Shown here: positions 55,521-64,000 of the stretch, in pieces | How the letters are laid out: every line of letters starts with the position of its first letter | How positions within the stretch are numbered: the stretch's first letter is position 1 | Source: Pseudomonas fulva NBRC 16637 = DSM 17717 | GTDB taxonomy: Bacteria; Pseudomonadota; Gammaproteobacteria; Pseudomonadales; Pseudomonadaceae | DNA: 64,000 bases | Assembly: GCF_000730565.1 (NCBI RefSeq) | Contig: NZ_BBIQ01000006.1 | Span: 62,001-126,000, forward strand | Direction: 5' to 3' | Notes under the pieces: model-generated | Told to the model about the DNA's origin: nothing | The model's database searches: none | The model's input: only the letters and a program-made list of their open reading frames with translations | Made by a program: the position numbers and the translations under genes

Positions 55521-56558
55521 ATGAAACTCGCCCCCGCTCAACTCACCAAACACCTGCAAGGCTCGCTCGCGCCCGTTTACGTGGTCAGCGGCGATGATCC
55601 GTTGCTGTGCCAGGAAGCGGCCGACGCGATCCGCAGCGCCGCCCGCCAGCAAGGCTTCGACGAGCGCCAGGTGTTCAGTGCCGATGCCAACTTCGATTGG
55701 GGCACCCTGCTGCAAGCGGGTGCGAGCCTGTCGCTCTTCGCCCAGCGACGCCTGCTGGAACTGCGCCTGCCCTCGGGCAAGCCGGGCGACAAGGGTGCTG
55801 CTGCATTGCTGGAATACTGCGCCCGCCCTGCCGAAGACACGCTGCTGCTGATCAGCTTGCCAAAGCTCGACGCCAGCGCGCAGAAGACCAAATGGGGCAA
55901 GGCACTGGTCGAGGGTGATCACTGCCAGTTCATCCAGATATGGCCCGTGGACGCGCATCAGCTGCCTCAGTGGATCAATCAGCGGCTGCAACAGGCAGGC
56001 CTGAGCGCCCAGCGTGATGCCGTGGACCTGATTGCTGCGCGCGTGGAGGGCAACTTGCTCGCTGCCGCGCAGGAAATCGAAAAGCTCAAGCTGCTGGCCG
56101 AGGGCAACGTCATCACCCTGGAAACCGTCCAGGCTGCGGTGGCGGACAGCGCGCGCTTTGACGTCTTCGGGCTGGTAGACGCCATTCTCAAGGGTGAAGC
56201 CGCCCATGCCTTGCGCATGCTCGAAGGCCTGCGCGGCGAAGGGGTGGAGCCGCCGGTGATTCTGTGGGCCCTGGCCCGTGAACTGCGGCAACTGGCGGGC
56301 CTGGCCCAACTGTTCAGTCAAGGCGTTCCCCTGGACAAGGCCTTCAGCCAGGCACGCCCGCCGATCTGGGACAAACGCCGCCCCCTGGTCAGCAAGGCCC
56401 TGCAGCGGTTACCTGCGCAACGCTGGCCACAGCTGCTGCAGGACGCTCAGCGTATCGACGCCCAGATCAAGGGCCAGGCACAGGGTTCACCCTGGACGGG
56501 CCTGGCGCGCCTGGCGCTGCTGATGGCCGGCCAGCGCCTGGCACTGCCTGCCCAATAG
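55521..56558 (+). CDS. holA: DNA polymerase III delta subunit
   Basis: A 345-residue clamp-loader subunit that opens the beta sliding clamp. The N-terminal AAA+-like domain has VYVVSGDDPLLCQEAADAIR, the middle contains WPVDAHQLPQWINQRLQ and the lid IAARVEGNLLAAAQEIEKLKLL, and the C-terminal collar has ALRMLEGLRGEGVEPPVILWALARELRQL. These are HolA hallmarks. The ribosome site is weak, and a strong hairpin lies immediately upstream. Confidence 0.93.
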   Translation: MKLAPAQLTKHLQGSLAPVYVVSGDDPLLCQEAADAIRSAARQQGFDERQVFSADANFDWGTLLQAGASLSLFAQRRLLELRLPSGKPGDKGAAALLEYCARPAEDTLLLISLPKLDASAQKTKWGKALVEGDHCQFIQIWPVDAHQLPQWINQRLQQAGLSAQRDAVDLIAARVEGNLLAAAQEIEKLKLLAEGNVITLETVQAAVADSARFDVFGLVDAILKGEAAHALRMLEGLRGEGVEPPVILWALARELRQLAGLAQLFSQGVPLDKAFSQARPPIWDKRRPLVSKALQRLPAQRWPQLLQDAQRIDAQIKGQAQGSPWTGLARLALLMAGQRLALPAQ

Positions 56559-56717
56559 CCGGTGCCCTGCCTGTAGCGCACGCGCTTGTTGGCCACCGCC
56601 GGCACGCCACCTCATGAAACGGCCAGATCACGCTCACCCTATAAACAATCAATTGGCCTGACCCCGGCCAACCCTGCACAATGCAGCCTGCAATGTCCGA
56701 ACACAGGAACCGCCTTC

Positions 56718-56882
56718 ATGAGCAAAAAGCCGAACAAGCAAGGCCACAACAAGGCCAAGTCCATCATCGCCCAGCCCCTGTTCCGTTGCCGTCAGGAACG
56801 ACCGGAGAAAGGCAAGGGCAGCTACCGCCGCGAAGCCTTCCAATCGAGAGATTGGGAGGCTTCTTACTTTTTGGCGGCATGA
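56718..56882 (+). CDS. arfA: Alternative ribosome-rescue factor A
   Basis: A 54-residue protein. It matches ArfA: a basic N-terminus KPNKQGHNKAKSI, then QPLFRCRQ, the KGKGSYRR core and WEAS near the end. ArfA recruits RF2 to ribosomes stalled at a broken mRNA end when trans-translation fails. A terminator hairpin lies inside the coding sequence at codons 40-48, so most transcripts should lack a stop codon and the product be degraded by tmRNA tagging unless tmRNA is saturated; this self-regulation is known for the family. Codons 1-39 already contain the functional core. Confidence 0.88.
   Translation: MSKKPNKQGHNKAKSIIAQPLFRCRQERPEKGKGSYRREAFQSRDWEASYFLAA
56835..56872 (+). terminator. Intrinsic terminator inside the arfA coding sequence
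   Basis: An 11-bp stem (56835-56845 with 56850-56860, one G-U pair) closed by a GAGA tetraloop is followed by a T-rich tract to 56872. The arfA stop codon lies beyond it at 56880-56882. This produces non-stop arfA mRNA. Confidence 0.8.
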
Positions 56883-56942
56883 AGGCATCCGTAGCGCAGG
56901 CATGATATGGTCATCACCTGACCTGCAGACCTGGACCTGTGC

Positions 56943-58253
56943 ATGCTCTACCGTCTTTTTCCTCGCTGGGAAACCCGCCAGCTCGTTGCGGCCTCCAGCT
57001 TCATCCTGCTCGTTGCCTGTGCGGAAAAACCCACGGCAGCCGATGCATTGCCCCTCGCCCAGGCGCAGCCGGCCCCCGTCGTAAATGCACCTGGCAAGGC
57101 GCCAGACAGCAACCCAGATATCCAGCCGTCCCAAACCTTCGCCCAGTGGCAAGCAGGTTTCCGCCAGCAGGCCCTGCAAGCGGGCATTGCCCCCGACGTC
57201 TTCGACAAGGCGTTTCTCGACGTTACCCCCGACATGGACGTGATCAAGGCTGACCGAAGTCAGCCAGAATTCACCCGGCCAGTCTGGGAATACCTGGAAG
57301 GTGCCTTGTCGCCCCTGCGCGTACGCAACGGCAAAAGGCTGCTGGAGCATAACGCCGAGCTGCTGACCCGTCTGGAACAGCGCTATGGCGTCGATCGCCA
57401 GATCCTGGTCGCGGTATGGGGCATGGAAAGCAACTTCGGCCAGTTCCAGGGCAGCAAGTCAGTGATCCGCTCCCTGGCCACCCTGGCCTATGAAGGGCGA
57501 CGTCCACAGTTTGCGCAGGACCAGCTGATTGCCGCCCTGCAGATCATCCAGCACGGCGATATCCAAGCCGACGCGATGCGCGGCTCCTGGGCCGGCGCCA
57601 TGGGCCAGACCCAATTCATCCCGACCACCTACAACACCCATGCCGTGGATTTCGACGGCGATGGCCGCCGCGATATCTGGAACAGCACGCCCGATGCCTT
57701 GGCCTCCACCGCACATTACCTGCAAAGCTCAGGCTGGAAGCGTGGCCAACCCTGGGGGTTCGAGGTGCAGGTACCGGCAGGCTTCGATTATTGGCAAGCT
57801 GACGGGACCTCGCGCAAGCCTATCGCCGAATGGTTGGCCATGGGCCTGACACTGCCTGCCGGTACGCAGTTGCCAGCCGGTAGCAATGAGCTGCCAGCCG
57901 CCCTGTTGCTGCCCGCTGGTGCGCGAGGCCCAGCATTTCTGGTTCTCGACAACTTCCGCGCCATTCTCAAGTACAACAACTCATCGGCCTACGCGCTGGC
58001 CGTCAGCCTCCTGAGCGATCGCTTCACCGGCTGGGGCTTCATCGCTGGCAGCTGGCCCAAGGACGACACGCCCCTGAGCCGCAGCGAGCGCATGGAGTTG
58101 CAGAACTTGCTCAATGCCAAGGGTTTTGATGCGGGTAACGCCGACGGGATCATTGGCGCCAACACCCGCAAGGCCATCCGTAACGCCCAACAGGGCCTGG
58201 GCTGGCCAGCCGATGGTTATCCGACGCACAAGCTCCTGGAGAGCCTACGGTAG
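56943..58253 (+). CDS. Lytic murein transglycosylase, MltB family with peptidoglycan-binding domain
   Basis: A 436-residue lipoprotein (lipobox LVAC, Cys26) that cleaves the MurNAc-GlcNAc bond to form anhydro-muropeptides. Catalytic Glu162 is in WGMESNFGQFQG. MGQTQFIPTTY and DFDGDGRRDIWNSTPDALASTAHYL are family hallmarks. The C-terminal 60 residues form a PG_binding_1 domain (NLLNAKGFDAGNADGIIGANTRKAI), which marks the MltB_2-type subgroup rather than true MltB (whose C-terminus is at 63835-64000). It is anchored in the outer membrane facing the periplasm. Confidence 0.88.
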   Translation: MLYRLFPRWETRQLVAASSFILLVACAEKPTAADALPLAQAQPAPVVNAPGKAPDSNPDIQPSQTFAQWQAGFRQQALQAGIAPDVFDKAFLDVTPDMDVIKADRSQPEFTRPVWEYLEGALSPLRVRNGKRLLEHNAELLTRLEQRYGVDRQILVAVWGMESNFGQFQGSKSVIRSLATLAYEGRRPQFAQDQLIAALQIIQHGDIQADAMRGSWAGAMGQTQFIPTTYNTHAVDFDGDGRRDIWNSTPDALASTAHYLQSSGWKRGQPWGFEVQVPAGFDYWQADGTSRKPIAEWLAMGLTLPAGTQLPAGSNELPAALLLPAGARGPAFLVLDNFRAILKYNNSSAYALAVSLLSDRFTGWGFIAGSWPKDDTPLSRSERMELQNLLNAKGFDAGNADGIIGANTRKAIRNAQQGLGWPADGYPTHKLLESLR

Positions 58254-58262
58254 CCGTAGGCT
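58242..58262. terminator. Hairpin spanning the transglycosylase stop codon
   Basis: AGCCTACGG and CCGTAGGCT form a 9-bp stem with the TAG stop codon as its loop. It lies between converging genes (ldcA ends at 58340). No T-run follows. Confidence 0.4.
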
Positions 58263-58339
58263 TACGCTTACTGGCGATGGTACGGGTCAGCTACCCCAGC
58301 AACGGTAATCGTCTGCCTGGGGTGGCCTTGGCGCCAGGC

Positions 58340-59278
58340 TCACGCCTGGAACAGCGCCTGCTCAAGCACCAGGCGCTGCCGTTCGCTGTCCAGCGTCACT
58401 CGGGCACCCAGCGGCAGGCAGATATTGGGGTCACAGTGTCCACTGCGCCACCCGGCCAGTACTGGTACGCCCAAGGGGCCGAACGTGTCGCGCAGCAGCG
58501 GTGCCAGTGCCGCCGCGGTAATGCCAGCGAAGTCCCCTACCAGCACACCCTTGATGCCTTCCAGCTTGCCGGCCAGCCGTAACTGCGTCAGCAGACGATC
58601 GACCCGGTACAACGGCTCGTTCACATCTTCGATGAACAGGATGCAGCCCTGGGTATCCAGCTCTGCCAAGGTCCCCAGGGTCGCACCCAGCATCGACAGG
58701 TTCCCCCCCAGCAGCGGGCCACTGGCAAGGCCGGGGATGACGGTGTTCAAGGGGAACTGCGCCGGGTGTGTGATCGGGTCACCGGCTGCCAGGTGCCCGC
58801 TCAGCTGCGCCACCAGCGACGATTCGGTCGGTGCCTGCTTGCCCCCCAACAGGTCGGCGTTGAGCATGGCTCCGTGGAAGCTGATCATCCCTGTATGGCG
58901 GTAGAGCGCCGCATGCAAGGCGGTGATATCGCTGTAGCCGATCAAGGGCTTGGGGTGGTTTTGCAACAGCTCGAAATCGAGCCTGTCCAGCAGGCGCATA
59001 CTGCCGTAGCCGCCACGCATGCACAGGACCGCGTCGATGGACGGGTCCCGGAAGGCGTCGTGCAGGTCCTGTAGTCGCTGCGCATCGGCGCCTGCCAGGT
59101 AGCCTTCGGCCTGGGTCGCACCCGGATAGACCCGGCAGCGGTAGCCGCGCTCGGCGAACCACCGGGTCGCCTTGTGCACATCCAGACGCGCGGGGCCTGC
59201 CGGGGCAACCACGGCAAAACAGGCATCGGGCGCAATGGCCTTGCGCAGTGGCAAGGCAGAAGGTTCAACGCACTTCAT
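58340..59278 (-). CDS. ldcA: Muramoyltetrapeptide L,D-carboxypeptidase
   Basis: A 312-residue cytoplasmic serine peptidase that trims the terminal D-Ala of tetrapeptides during murein recycling. The nucleophile Ser116 is in LIGYSDITALH; the catalytic Glu lies in LFIEDVNEPLYRVDRLL and the His in SGHCDPNICLPLG. The RGGYGSMRLLD segment is also conserved. It lies between two lytic transglycosylase-type loci and downstream of lipA, from which a strong terminator separates it. Confidence 0.92.
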   Translation of the reverse strand: MKCVEPSALPLRKAIAPDACFAVVAPAGPARLDVHKATRWFAERGYRCRVYPGATQAEGYLAGADAQRLQDLHDAFRDPSIDAVLCMRGGYGSMRLLDRLDFELLQNHPKPLIGYSDITALHAALYRHTGMISFHGAMLNADLLGGKQAPTESSLVAQLSGHLAAGDPITHPAQFPLNTVIPGLASGPLLGGNLSMLGATLGTLAELDTQGCILFIEDVNEPLYRVDRLLTQLRLAGKLEGIKGVLVGDFAGITAAALAPLLRDTFGPLGVPVLAGWRSGHCDPNICLPLGARVTLDSERQRLVLEQALFQA

Positions 59279-59328
59279 CGGGCAACTCCATACGGCTTGT
59301 CCCGGACAGCTTACGGGTTGGCTGGCAG

Positions 59329-59369
59329 AAAAAAAAATGCCGATGCGGCCTTGCGGCGCATCGGCATTT
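59329..59369 (-). terminator. Strong rho-independent terminator of the lip operon
   Basis: A 13-bp perfect stem (59335-59347 with 59357-59369) and a 9-nt loop are followed on the minus strand by a run of nine T (59329-59337). It ends the ybeD-lipB-lipA transcript 18 bp past the lipA stop. Confidence 0.85.
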
Positions 59370-59386
59370 CTCTATTCACGGTCAGA

Positions 59387-60403
59387 TCAGAGCTTGATCT
59401 TGGCTTCGTGCGCTTGCTGGTCGGCGTGGTAGGACGAGCGCACCAGCGGGCCGGAAGCGACGTTCTTGAAGCCCATGCGATAGCCTTCCTCGGCGAACCA
59501 GGCAAAGGTGTCGGGGTGCACGAAGCGCTGCACTGGCAAGTGGCTGCGCGATGGCTGCAAGTATTGACCCAGGGTGAGCATGTCGATGTCGTGTTCGCGC
59601 ATGCGGTGCATGACCTCGATCACTTCTTCGTCGGTTTCGCCCAACCCGAGCATCAGGCCGGACTTGGTGGGCACATGCGGTACCAGCTGCTTGAACTTCT
59701 GCAGCAGGTCCAGCGACCAGTCGTAGTCCGAACCCGGGCGAGCGGCCTTGTACAGGCGCGGCACGGTTTCAAGGTTGTGGTTGAACACATCCGGCGGCTC
59801 CTGGGCCGTGATCGCCAGCGCCACGTCCATACGGCCCCGGTAGTCCGGAACCAGGGTTTCGAGCTGCACGCCTGGGGACAAGGCGCGGATTTCGCGGATG
59901 CAGTCGGCAAAGTGCTGGGCGCCGCCATCGCGCAAATCATCACGGTCAACCGAGGTAATGACCACGTACTTCAGGCGCAGGTCGGCAATGGCCACCGCAA
60001 GGTTCTTCGGCTCGTCCAGGTCCAACGGCTTGGGACGGCCATGCCCCACGTCGCAGAACGGGCAGCGGCGGGTGCAGATGTCGCCCATGATCATGAAGGT
60101 GGCGGTGCCGCCCGAGAAGCACTCGCCCAGGTTCGGGCAGGAGGCTTCTTCGCAGACGCTGTGCAGCTTGTGCTTGCGCAGCAGTTGCTTGATGCGGTCT
60201 ACCTCGGGCGAGACCGGGATACGCACGCGGATCCAGTCAGGCTTCTTGGGCAGCTCGTCGGTGGGGATGATCTTGACCGGGATGCGCGCGACCTTGTCGG
60301 CGCCTCGCAGCTTGACCCCGGCTTCGACCTTTTTGGGGGCGGAACGCGCAGTAGCGTCCTGGGTTGGGATCAGGTTCGGCACGGCTTCTTGCACAGTAGT
60401 CAT
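59387..60403 (-). CDS. lipA: Lipoyl synthase
   Basis: A 338-residue radical-SAM enzyme that inserts two sulfurs into octanoyl groups on lipoyl domains. The auxiliary cluster uses Cys84, Cys89 and Cys95 ([12 protein letters not shown]), and the SAM cluster uses Cys110, Cys114 and Cys117 (CTRRCPFC). VTSVDRDDL and [15 protein letters not shown] are also conserved. It starts 2 bp after the lipB stop. Confidence 0.96.
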   Translation of the reverse strand: MTTVQEAVPNLIPTQDATARSAPKKVEAGVKLRGADKVARIPVKIIPTDELPKKPDWIRVRIPVSPEVDRIKQLLRKHKLHSVCEEASCPNLGECFSGGTATFMIMGDICTRRCPFCDVGHGRPKPLDLDEPKNLAVAIADLRLKYVVITSVDRDDLRDGGAQHFADCIREIRALSPGVQLETLVPDYRGRMDVALAITAQEPPDVFNHNLETVPRLYKAARPGSDYDWSLDLLQKFKQLVPHVPTKSGLMLGLGETDEEVIEVMHRMREHDIDMLTLGQYLQPSRSHLPVQRFVHPDTFAWFAEEGYRMGFKNVASGPLVRSSYHADQQAHEAKIKL

Positions 60404-60405
60404 AT

Positions 60406-61053
60406 TCAGTCGATTCCGCCCGTGAGGGTCGTCTGCTCTGCGTAGTCGAGGTGCTTGACCAGCTGTTCGCGCAGCCTTGTCCTGACCTCGTCGAGTTCGA
60501 TCGGGCCTGCCAGGTCACGCAGCTGGGTCATCGCCAGCCCCGCATAACCGCAGGGGTTGATTCGGCAAAAGGGCGCCAGGTCCATGTCCACGTTCAAGGC
60601 TAGGCCATGAAAGGAGCGGCCGTTGCGGATACGCAGGCCGAGCGAAGCGATCTTCGCGCCGTCTACATACACACCCGGTGCATCGGGCTTGGCAGCGGCC
60701 TGCACCGCGTAGCCATCGAGCAGGGCGATCAGGCTGCGCTCGATGCGGCTGACCAGGTCGCGTACGCCGAAGCCCAGGCGGCGTACATCCAGCAGCAGAT
60801 AGGCCACCAGCTGGCCTGGCCCATGATAGGTCACCTGGCCACCCCGGTCGGTCTGCACCACGGGAATATCGCCCGGCACCAGCAGGTGCTCGGCCTTGCC
60901 AGCCTGCCCTTGCGTGAAGACCGGCGGGTGCTCGACCAGCCAGACTTCATCCTGGGTATCGGCAGTGCGTTGCTCAGTGAAACGCCGCATGGCCTCGAGC
61001 ACCGGTTCATAGGGCTGCAGGCCAAGCTCGCGGACACCGAGGCAACCGGGCAT
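60406..61053 (-). CDS. lipB: Octanoyltransferase
   Basis: A 215-residue enzyme that moves octanoate from ACP to lipoyl domains. [11 protein letters not shown] precedes the catalytic pair Lys134 ([13 protein letters not shown]) and Cys168 (INPCGYAG), the same arrangement as in E. coli LipB. Its ATG overlaps the ybeD stop by one base (TGATG), and lipA follows after 2 bp, so the three genes form one operon. Confidence 0.95.
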   Translation of the reverse strand: MPGCLGVRELGLQPYEPVLEAMRRFTEQRTADTQDEVWLVEHPPVFTQGQAGKAEHLLVPGDIPVVQTDRGGQVTYHGPGQLVAYLLLDVRRLGFGVRDLVSRIERSLIALLDGYAVQAAAKPDAPGVYVDGAKIASLGLRIRNGRSFHGLALNVDMDLAPFCRINPCGYAGLAMTQLRDLAGPIELDEVRTRLREQLVKHLDYAEQTTLTGGID

Positions 61054-61328
61054 CAGAGCACCATTTTCACGATGCCGGTGGCACGCAGGGCGCTGTTGAT
61101 GTCGTGGAGCTGATTTTCGCTTACGGCCACGATGTGCAATTGCACAGTGGTGTACTTGCCTTCCTTGCTCTGGCGTTCGGCCAGCGTGGAAAGATCGACC
61201 TCGGCGTATTTGCTGAGCACTTCGATCACGGTGTCCTTGAAGCCGACAACGGTGTCACCGATGACCTTGATCGGGTAATCGGCACAGGGAAATTCGATTT
61301 TGTGAGACTTGACGTCTGGTTCGCTCAT
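61053..61328 (-). CDS. ybeD: YbeD/DUF493 family protein
   Basis: A 91-residue protein with the ACT-like fold of DUF493 ([17 protein letters not shown], then [20 protein letters not shown]). It is conserved beside lipB in many gamma-proteobacteria and may modulate lipoate metabolism, but no role is proven. The ATG at 61328 matches the family start. It heads the ybeD-lipB-lipA operon and lies 72 bp downstream of dacA on the same strand. Confidence 0.9.
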   Translation of the reverse strand: MSEPDVKSHKIEFPCADYPIKVIGDTVVGFKDTVIEVLSKYAEVDLSTLAERQSKEGKYTTVQLHIVAVSENQLHDINSALRATGIVKMVL

Positions 61329-61400
61329 GGCGGAAACGGCCTCGCAAGCCGTGGCAACAACAACACCCCCGCGATCACGCGGGGGCGTGCAGGTCACGTG

Positions 61401-62561
61401 TCAGTTGAACAACCCGTAGAAGAATAGGCGGATGCTATCCCACATACGGCGGAAGAAACCACCTTCCTCGACGCCATCGAGGGCGATCAGGTCGGCGCTG
61501 TGAACCACTTTGTCGTCCAGTTTGACTTCAACCTTGCCGATCACGTCACCCTTGGCGATGGGGGCGGTCAGTTGCGGGTTCATGGTCATCGAAGCCTGCA
61601 GGCGCTTGAGCTGGCCCTTGGGCATGGTCATGGTCAGGTCTTCGGCAAGGCCGGCCTTGACTTCGCTGGTGGCGCCTTTCCAGACCGGAGCCTTGGTCAG
61701 CTCGGTGCCCTTCTGATAGAAGGTCTGGGTTTCGAAGAAGCGGAAGCCGTAGGTCAGCAGCTTCTGGGTTTCGGCAGCGCGGGACTGCTCGCTGTTGGTA
61801 CCGAACACCACGGCGATCAGGCGCTGGCCGTCACGTACGGCCGATGCCACCATGCAGTAGCCAGCCTCTTCGGTGTGGCCGGTCTTCAGACCGTCCACGG
61901 TCTTGTCACGCCACAGCAGCAGGTTGCGGTTAGGCTGCTTGATGTTGTTCCAGAAGAACTCTTTCTGCGAATAGATGGCGTAGTGGGCCGGGTCGACGTT
62001 GATGATCGCACGGGCCAGGATCGCCATGTCGTGAGCAGAGGAATAATGCTCCGGGTTCGGCAGGCCAGTGGGGTTCATGAAGTGACTGTTGGTCATGCCC
62101 AGGTCGGCAGCGGTCTTGTTCATCATGTCGGCGAAAGCGTCTTCGCTGCCGGCGATGTGCTCGGACAGGGCGACGGAAGCATCGTTGCCGGACTGGATGA
62201 TGATGCCGTGCAGCAGGTCGCTGACGGTCACCTGGCTGCCCACCTTGATGAACATGCGCGAACCGCCGGTGCGCCAGGCGTTTTCGCTGACGGTCACCGG
62301 GTCGTTTTCGCCGATCTGGCCACGGCGGATGTCCAGCGTGGCGATGTAGGCGGTCATCAGCTTGGTCAGGCTGGCTGGCGGAAGACGCTCGTCACCGTTG
62401 TTCTCGACCAGCACGTTGCCGCTGGACGCGTCCATGAGTACGTAGGACTTGGCTGCCAGTTGAGGCGGCGCGGGCGTCATCTGCTCGGCCGCGAAGGCCA
62501 CCGGGGTGAGCAGGAGCAATACGGGCAAGCAAAGTCGTTTGGCAAGGTTGGTGATGTTCAT
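61401..62561 (-). CDS. dacA: D-alanyl-D-alanine carboxypeptidase (PBP5/6)
   Basis: A 386-residue penicillin-binding protein that removes the terminal D-Ala of pentapeptides. A signal peptide ends near residue 25 (VAFAAE). The active site has Ser64-x-x-Lys67 (PASLTKLMT), SGN (124-126) and KTG (226-228). The C-terminal amphipathic helix (FFRRMWDSIRLFFYGLF) anchors it to the outer face of the inner membrane. The ATG at 62561 matches the family; longer readings lack support. Confidence 0.95.
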   Translation of the reverse strand: MNITNLAKRLCLPVLLLLTPVAFAAEQMTPAPPQLAAKSYVLMDASSGNVLVENNGDERLPPASLTKLMTAYIATLDIRRGQIGENDPVTVSENAWRTGGSRMFIKVGSQVTVSDLLHGIIIQSGNDASVALSEHIAGSEDAFADMMNKTAADLGMTNSHFMNPTGLPNPEHYSSAHDMAILARAIINVDPAHYAIYSQKEFFWNNIKQPNRNLLLWRDKTVDGLKTGHTEEAGYCMVASAVRDGQRLIAVVFGTNSEQSRAAETQKLLTYGFRFFETQTFYQKGTELTKAPVWKGATSEVKAGLAEDLTMTMPKGQLKRLQASMTMNPQLTAPIAKGDVIGKVEVKLDDKVVHSADLIALDGVEEGGFFRRMWDSIRLFFYGLFN

Positions 62562-62827
62562 CCGTCTCTCGAAAATCGCTAATGGTCTGGAGATGTTTTC
62601 TGGGCAAGCACACGGCCCAGCACCGGTCAGTCTAGTTATTGGCCTGGGGCCTGGCCCGGCAACGTGCGACAGGGTGCCGCTGCGGGCAAAACCGGCATTG
62701 TACATGGCTGGGCCTGTCAATTCATGACAAAACCGCCACTTTGCACCGCTCTTGTCCATAGGTGGACCCCACCCGCAGGCTGTTCATAGCGTGCGCGAGG
62801 GGTCAGTCACCCTGTCGGGACGCCTGG

Positions 62828-63835
62828 TCAGTCAGCTGTGACCAACTTGGCCTGCCCCAGGTTCGCCAGGCGGATGCTGTTCTGCGCCTGCTGGACTTCA
62901 CCCTCGCTGTTGATCGGCCCCAGGCGTACGCGATGCAGCGTCTGCTGGTTGCGTACGATCGAGCTGATGAACACCGGTGCGCTGACCATGCTGCTGAGCT
63001 TGGCGCGCAGCAGCTCGGCCGCATCGGGGTTGGCGAATGCGCCGACCTGCAGGAAGCTGCCGCCAGTGCCGGCGGGCACGTTGTTGCCACCGACCTGCAC
63101 CGGCACCACCGGCGCCGCATGCTGCTGCGGCGGTGGCGTCCACTGCTCTACCCGACCGGAGCTGGCCGGGATCGCCTGGGTCTGGGCCACCTGGGGCTCC
63201 TTGAGCACCATGGGCGGCGTCTGGCCACGTTGAGCCCACCACTGCTGGGGGTCGATGCCTTCGACGCGCACATGGGCAGTGCCGATTTCGGCGTAGCCCA
63301 GCTTCTTCGCCGCCGCATACGACAGGTCGATGATGCGATCGGAATAGAACGGGCCGCGATCGTTCACCCGCAGGATGACGCTGCGACCGTTGGCCAGGTT
63401 GGTCACCTTTACATAGGCGGGCAATGGCAGCGTCTTGTGCGCGGCACTCATGCCGTACAGGTCGTACAGCTCGCCGTTGGCGGTGTTCTGACCATGGAAC
63501 TTGGTGCCATACCACGACGCCGTGCCCTCGGCGCGGTAGTTGCGCGCATCCTGCATCGGGTAGTAGGTCTTGCCCAGGACGGTATAGGGGTTGGCCTTGT
63601 AGTTGCCGGTGTGCAGGGTGGGCGTGGCATCGGGGATCTTGTTGACGTCCACATCCCACCACGGCGCACCGTCCTTGTGGGCACGGTTGATGTCCAGGCC
63701 GGGCTGGCTGCGCACCACGCTCGCGCCGCTGGAACTCTTGGGCGCCGGGCGGCTGGAGGAGCAACTGACCAACGCCAGGCCGATGGCGGCGCAGGTGACC
63801 AGCTTGAAGGAAGTGGTAGAGAAAATTGCGCGCAT
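62828..63835 (-). CDS. rlpA: Septal ring lytic transglycosylase RlpA
   Basis: A 335-residue outer-membrane lipoprotein (lipobox LVSC, Cys25). The double-psi beta-barrel domain (about 100-195) includes GTASWYGTKFHGQNTANGE, MSAAHKTLPLP and LRVNDRGPFYSDRIIDLSYAAAKKLG, with the catalytic Glu/Asp pair expected for RlpA. A Pro/Gln linker leads to a C-terminal SPOR domain (about 255-335, FLQVGAFANPDAAELL) that binds denuded glycan at the septum. It starts within the mltB stop (TAATG). Confidence 0.94.
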   Translation of the reverse strand: MRAIFSTTSFKLVTCAAIGLALVSCSSSRPAPKSSSGASVVRSQPGLDINRAHKDGAPWWDVDVNKIPDATPTLHTGNYKANPYTVLGKTYYPMQDARNYRAEGTASWYGTKFHGQNTANGELYDLYGMSAAHKTLPLPAYVKVTNLANGRSVILRVNDRGPFYSDRIIDLSYAAAKKLGYAEIGTAHVRVEGIDPQQWWAQRGQTPPMVLKEPQVAQTQAIPASSGRVEQWTPPPQQHAAPVVPVQVGGNNVPAGTGGSFLQVGAFANPDAAELLRAKLSSMVSAPVFISSIVRNQQTLHRVRLGPINSEGEVQQAQNSIRLANLGQAKLVTAD

Positions 63836-64000
63836 TAGTTGACGCCCCGTGCTTGGACCAGCTGTTGCGCAAGCTGATGCACCGCCATGGCATACATCAC
63901 GCTGCGGTTGTAGCGAGTGATCGCGTAGAAATTCTTCAAGCCCACCCAGTACTCGGGGCCGTTCTCACCCTCCAGGCGGAAGGCCGTGACGGGCAGATCA
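63835..64000 (-). CDS. mltB: Lytic murein transglycosylase B, C-terminal end (truncated by window edge)
   Basis: The last 54 residues of MltB, ending YAMAVHQLAQQLVQARGVN. The stretch EYWVGLKNFYAITRYNRSVMYAMAV is the conserved end of the catalytic domain. No peptidoglycan-binding domain follows, unlike the MltB-like protein at 56943-58253. The stop overlaps the rlpA start by one base, so the two cell-wall enzymes are co-translated. Confidence 0.9.
   Translation of the reverse strand, partial: DLPVTAFRLEGENGPEYWVGLKNFYAITRYNRSVMYAMAVHQLAQQLVQARGVN

Overview
The window is about 64 kb of GC-rich chromosome from a Pseudomonas, most likely the P. putida group. I infer this from the gene order: tesB, an HDAC-like amidohydrolase, a PP_4765-type flavoprotein, rhlE, hrpB, amn, aidB, thiD-thiE-hemL, ybeZ-ybeY-corC-lnt, leuS-lptE-holA, ybeD-lipB-lipA, dacA-rlpA-mltB. 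Codon usage and the short arfA also fit. No rRNA, tRNA or CRISPR array was seen.

Layout. 1-12.6 kb: a lipoprotein, a GABA-type permease, a three-gene FecBCD-like ABC importer whose genes overlap by GTGA, an MDR reductase, tesB with a HAD phosphatase, a GNAT enzyme, a membrane-anchored histidine phosphatase, an HDAC-like hydrolase and a flavoprotein. The last two genes and their leaders carry a dense cluster of DnaA-box-like 9-mers. 12.6-18.1 kb: an accessory island. An AT-rich orphan Rhs tip gene lies beside a complete mobile unit (13523-17943) with IS66-type terminal repeats and a perfect 8-bp target duplication. The unit carries a SulP anion transporter between a tnpC fragment and a tnpA-tnpB-tnpC set whose tnpC has an early stop codon. 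18.1-26.6 kb: rhlE, an EamA exporter, a DnaQ-like exonuclease, a NYN protein, a DUF2076 protein, a YciC-like membrane protein, and a LuxR-type regulator divergent from an amidohydrolase and an amino acid/polyamine permease.

26.6-28.2 kb: a second AT-rich orphan Rhs tip gene and a decayed fragment that looks like a filamentous haemagglutinin. 28.2-38 kb: hrpB, a small lipoprotein, a cation efflux protein, a DUF6515-like protein, an Lrp regulator beside a vestigial gene end, a DUF2788 protein, rluE, amn and aidB. 38.3-40.8 kb: a PAAR-tip effector with a glycine-rich membrane-active-looking C-terminus, an overlapping small membrane protein that is its probable immunity protein, a decayed second copy of the effector 3' end, and a paralogous second immunity gene.

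40.8-64 kb is core genome: a 7TMR-DISM sensor kinase, thiamine and haem biosynthesis, the ybeZYX-lnt cluster (rRNA maturation and lipoprotein acylation), leuS, LPS assembly (lptE), DNA polymerase III delta (holA), ribosome rescue (arfA, with a terminator inside its coding sequence), cell-wall enzymes (a MltB-type transglycosylase, ldcA, dacA, rlpA, mltB) and the lipoate pathway. The most novel candidates are the SulP-carrying IS66 unit, the PAAR effector locus with its duplicated immunity gene and effector remnant, and the DnaA-box cluster. All calls come from reading sequence and recalled family knowledge; no database search was run.
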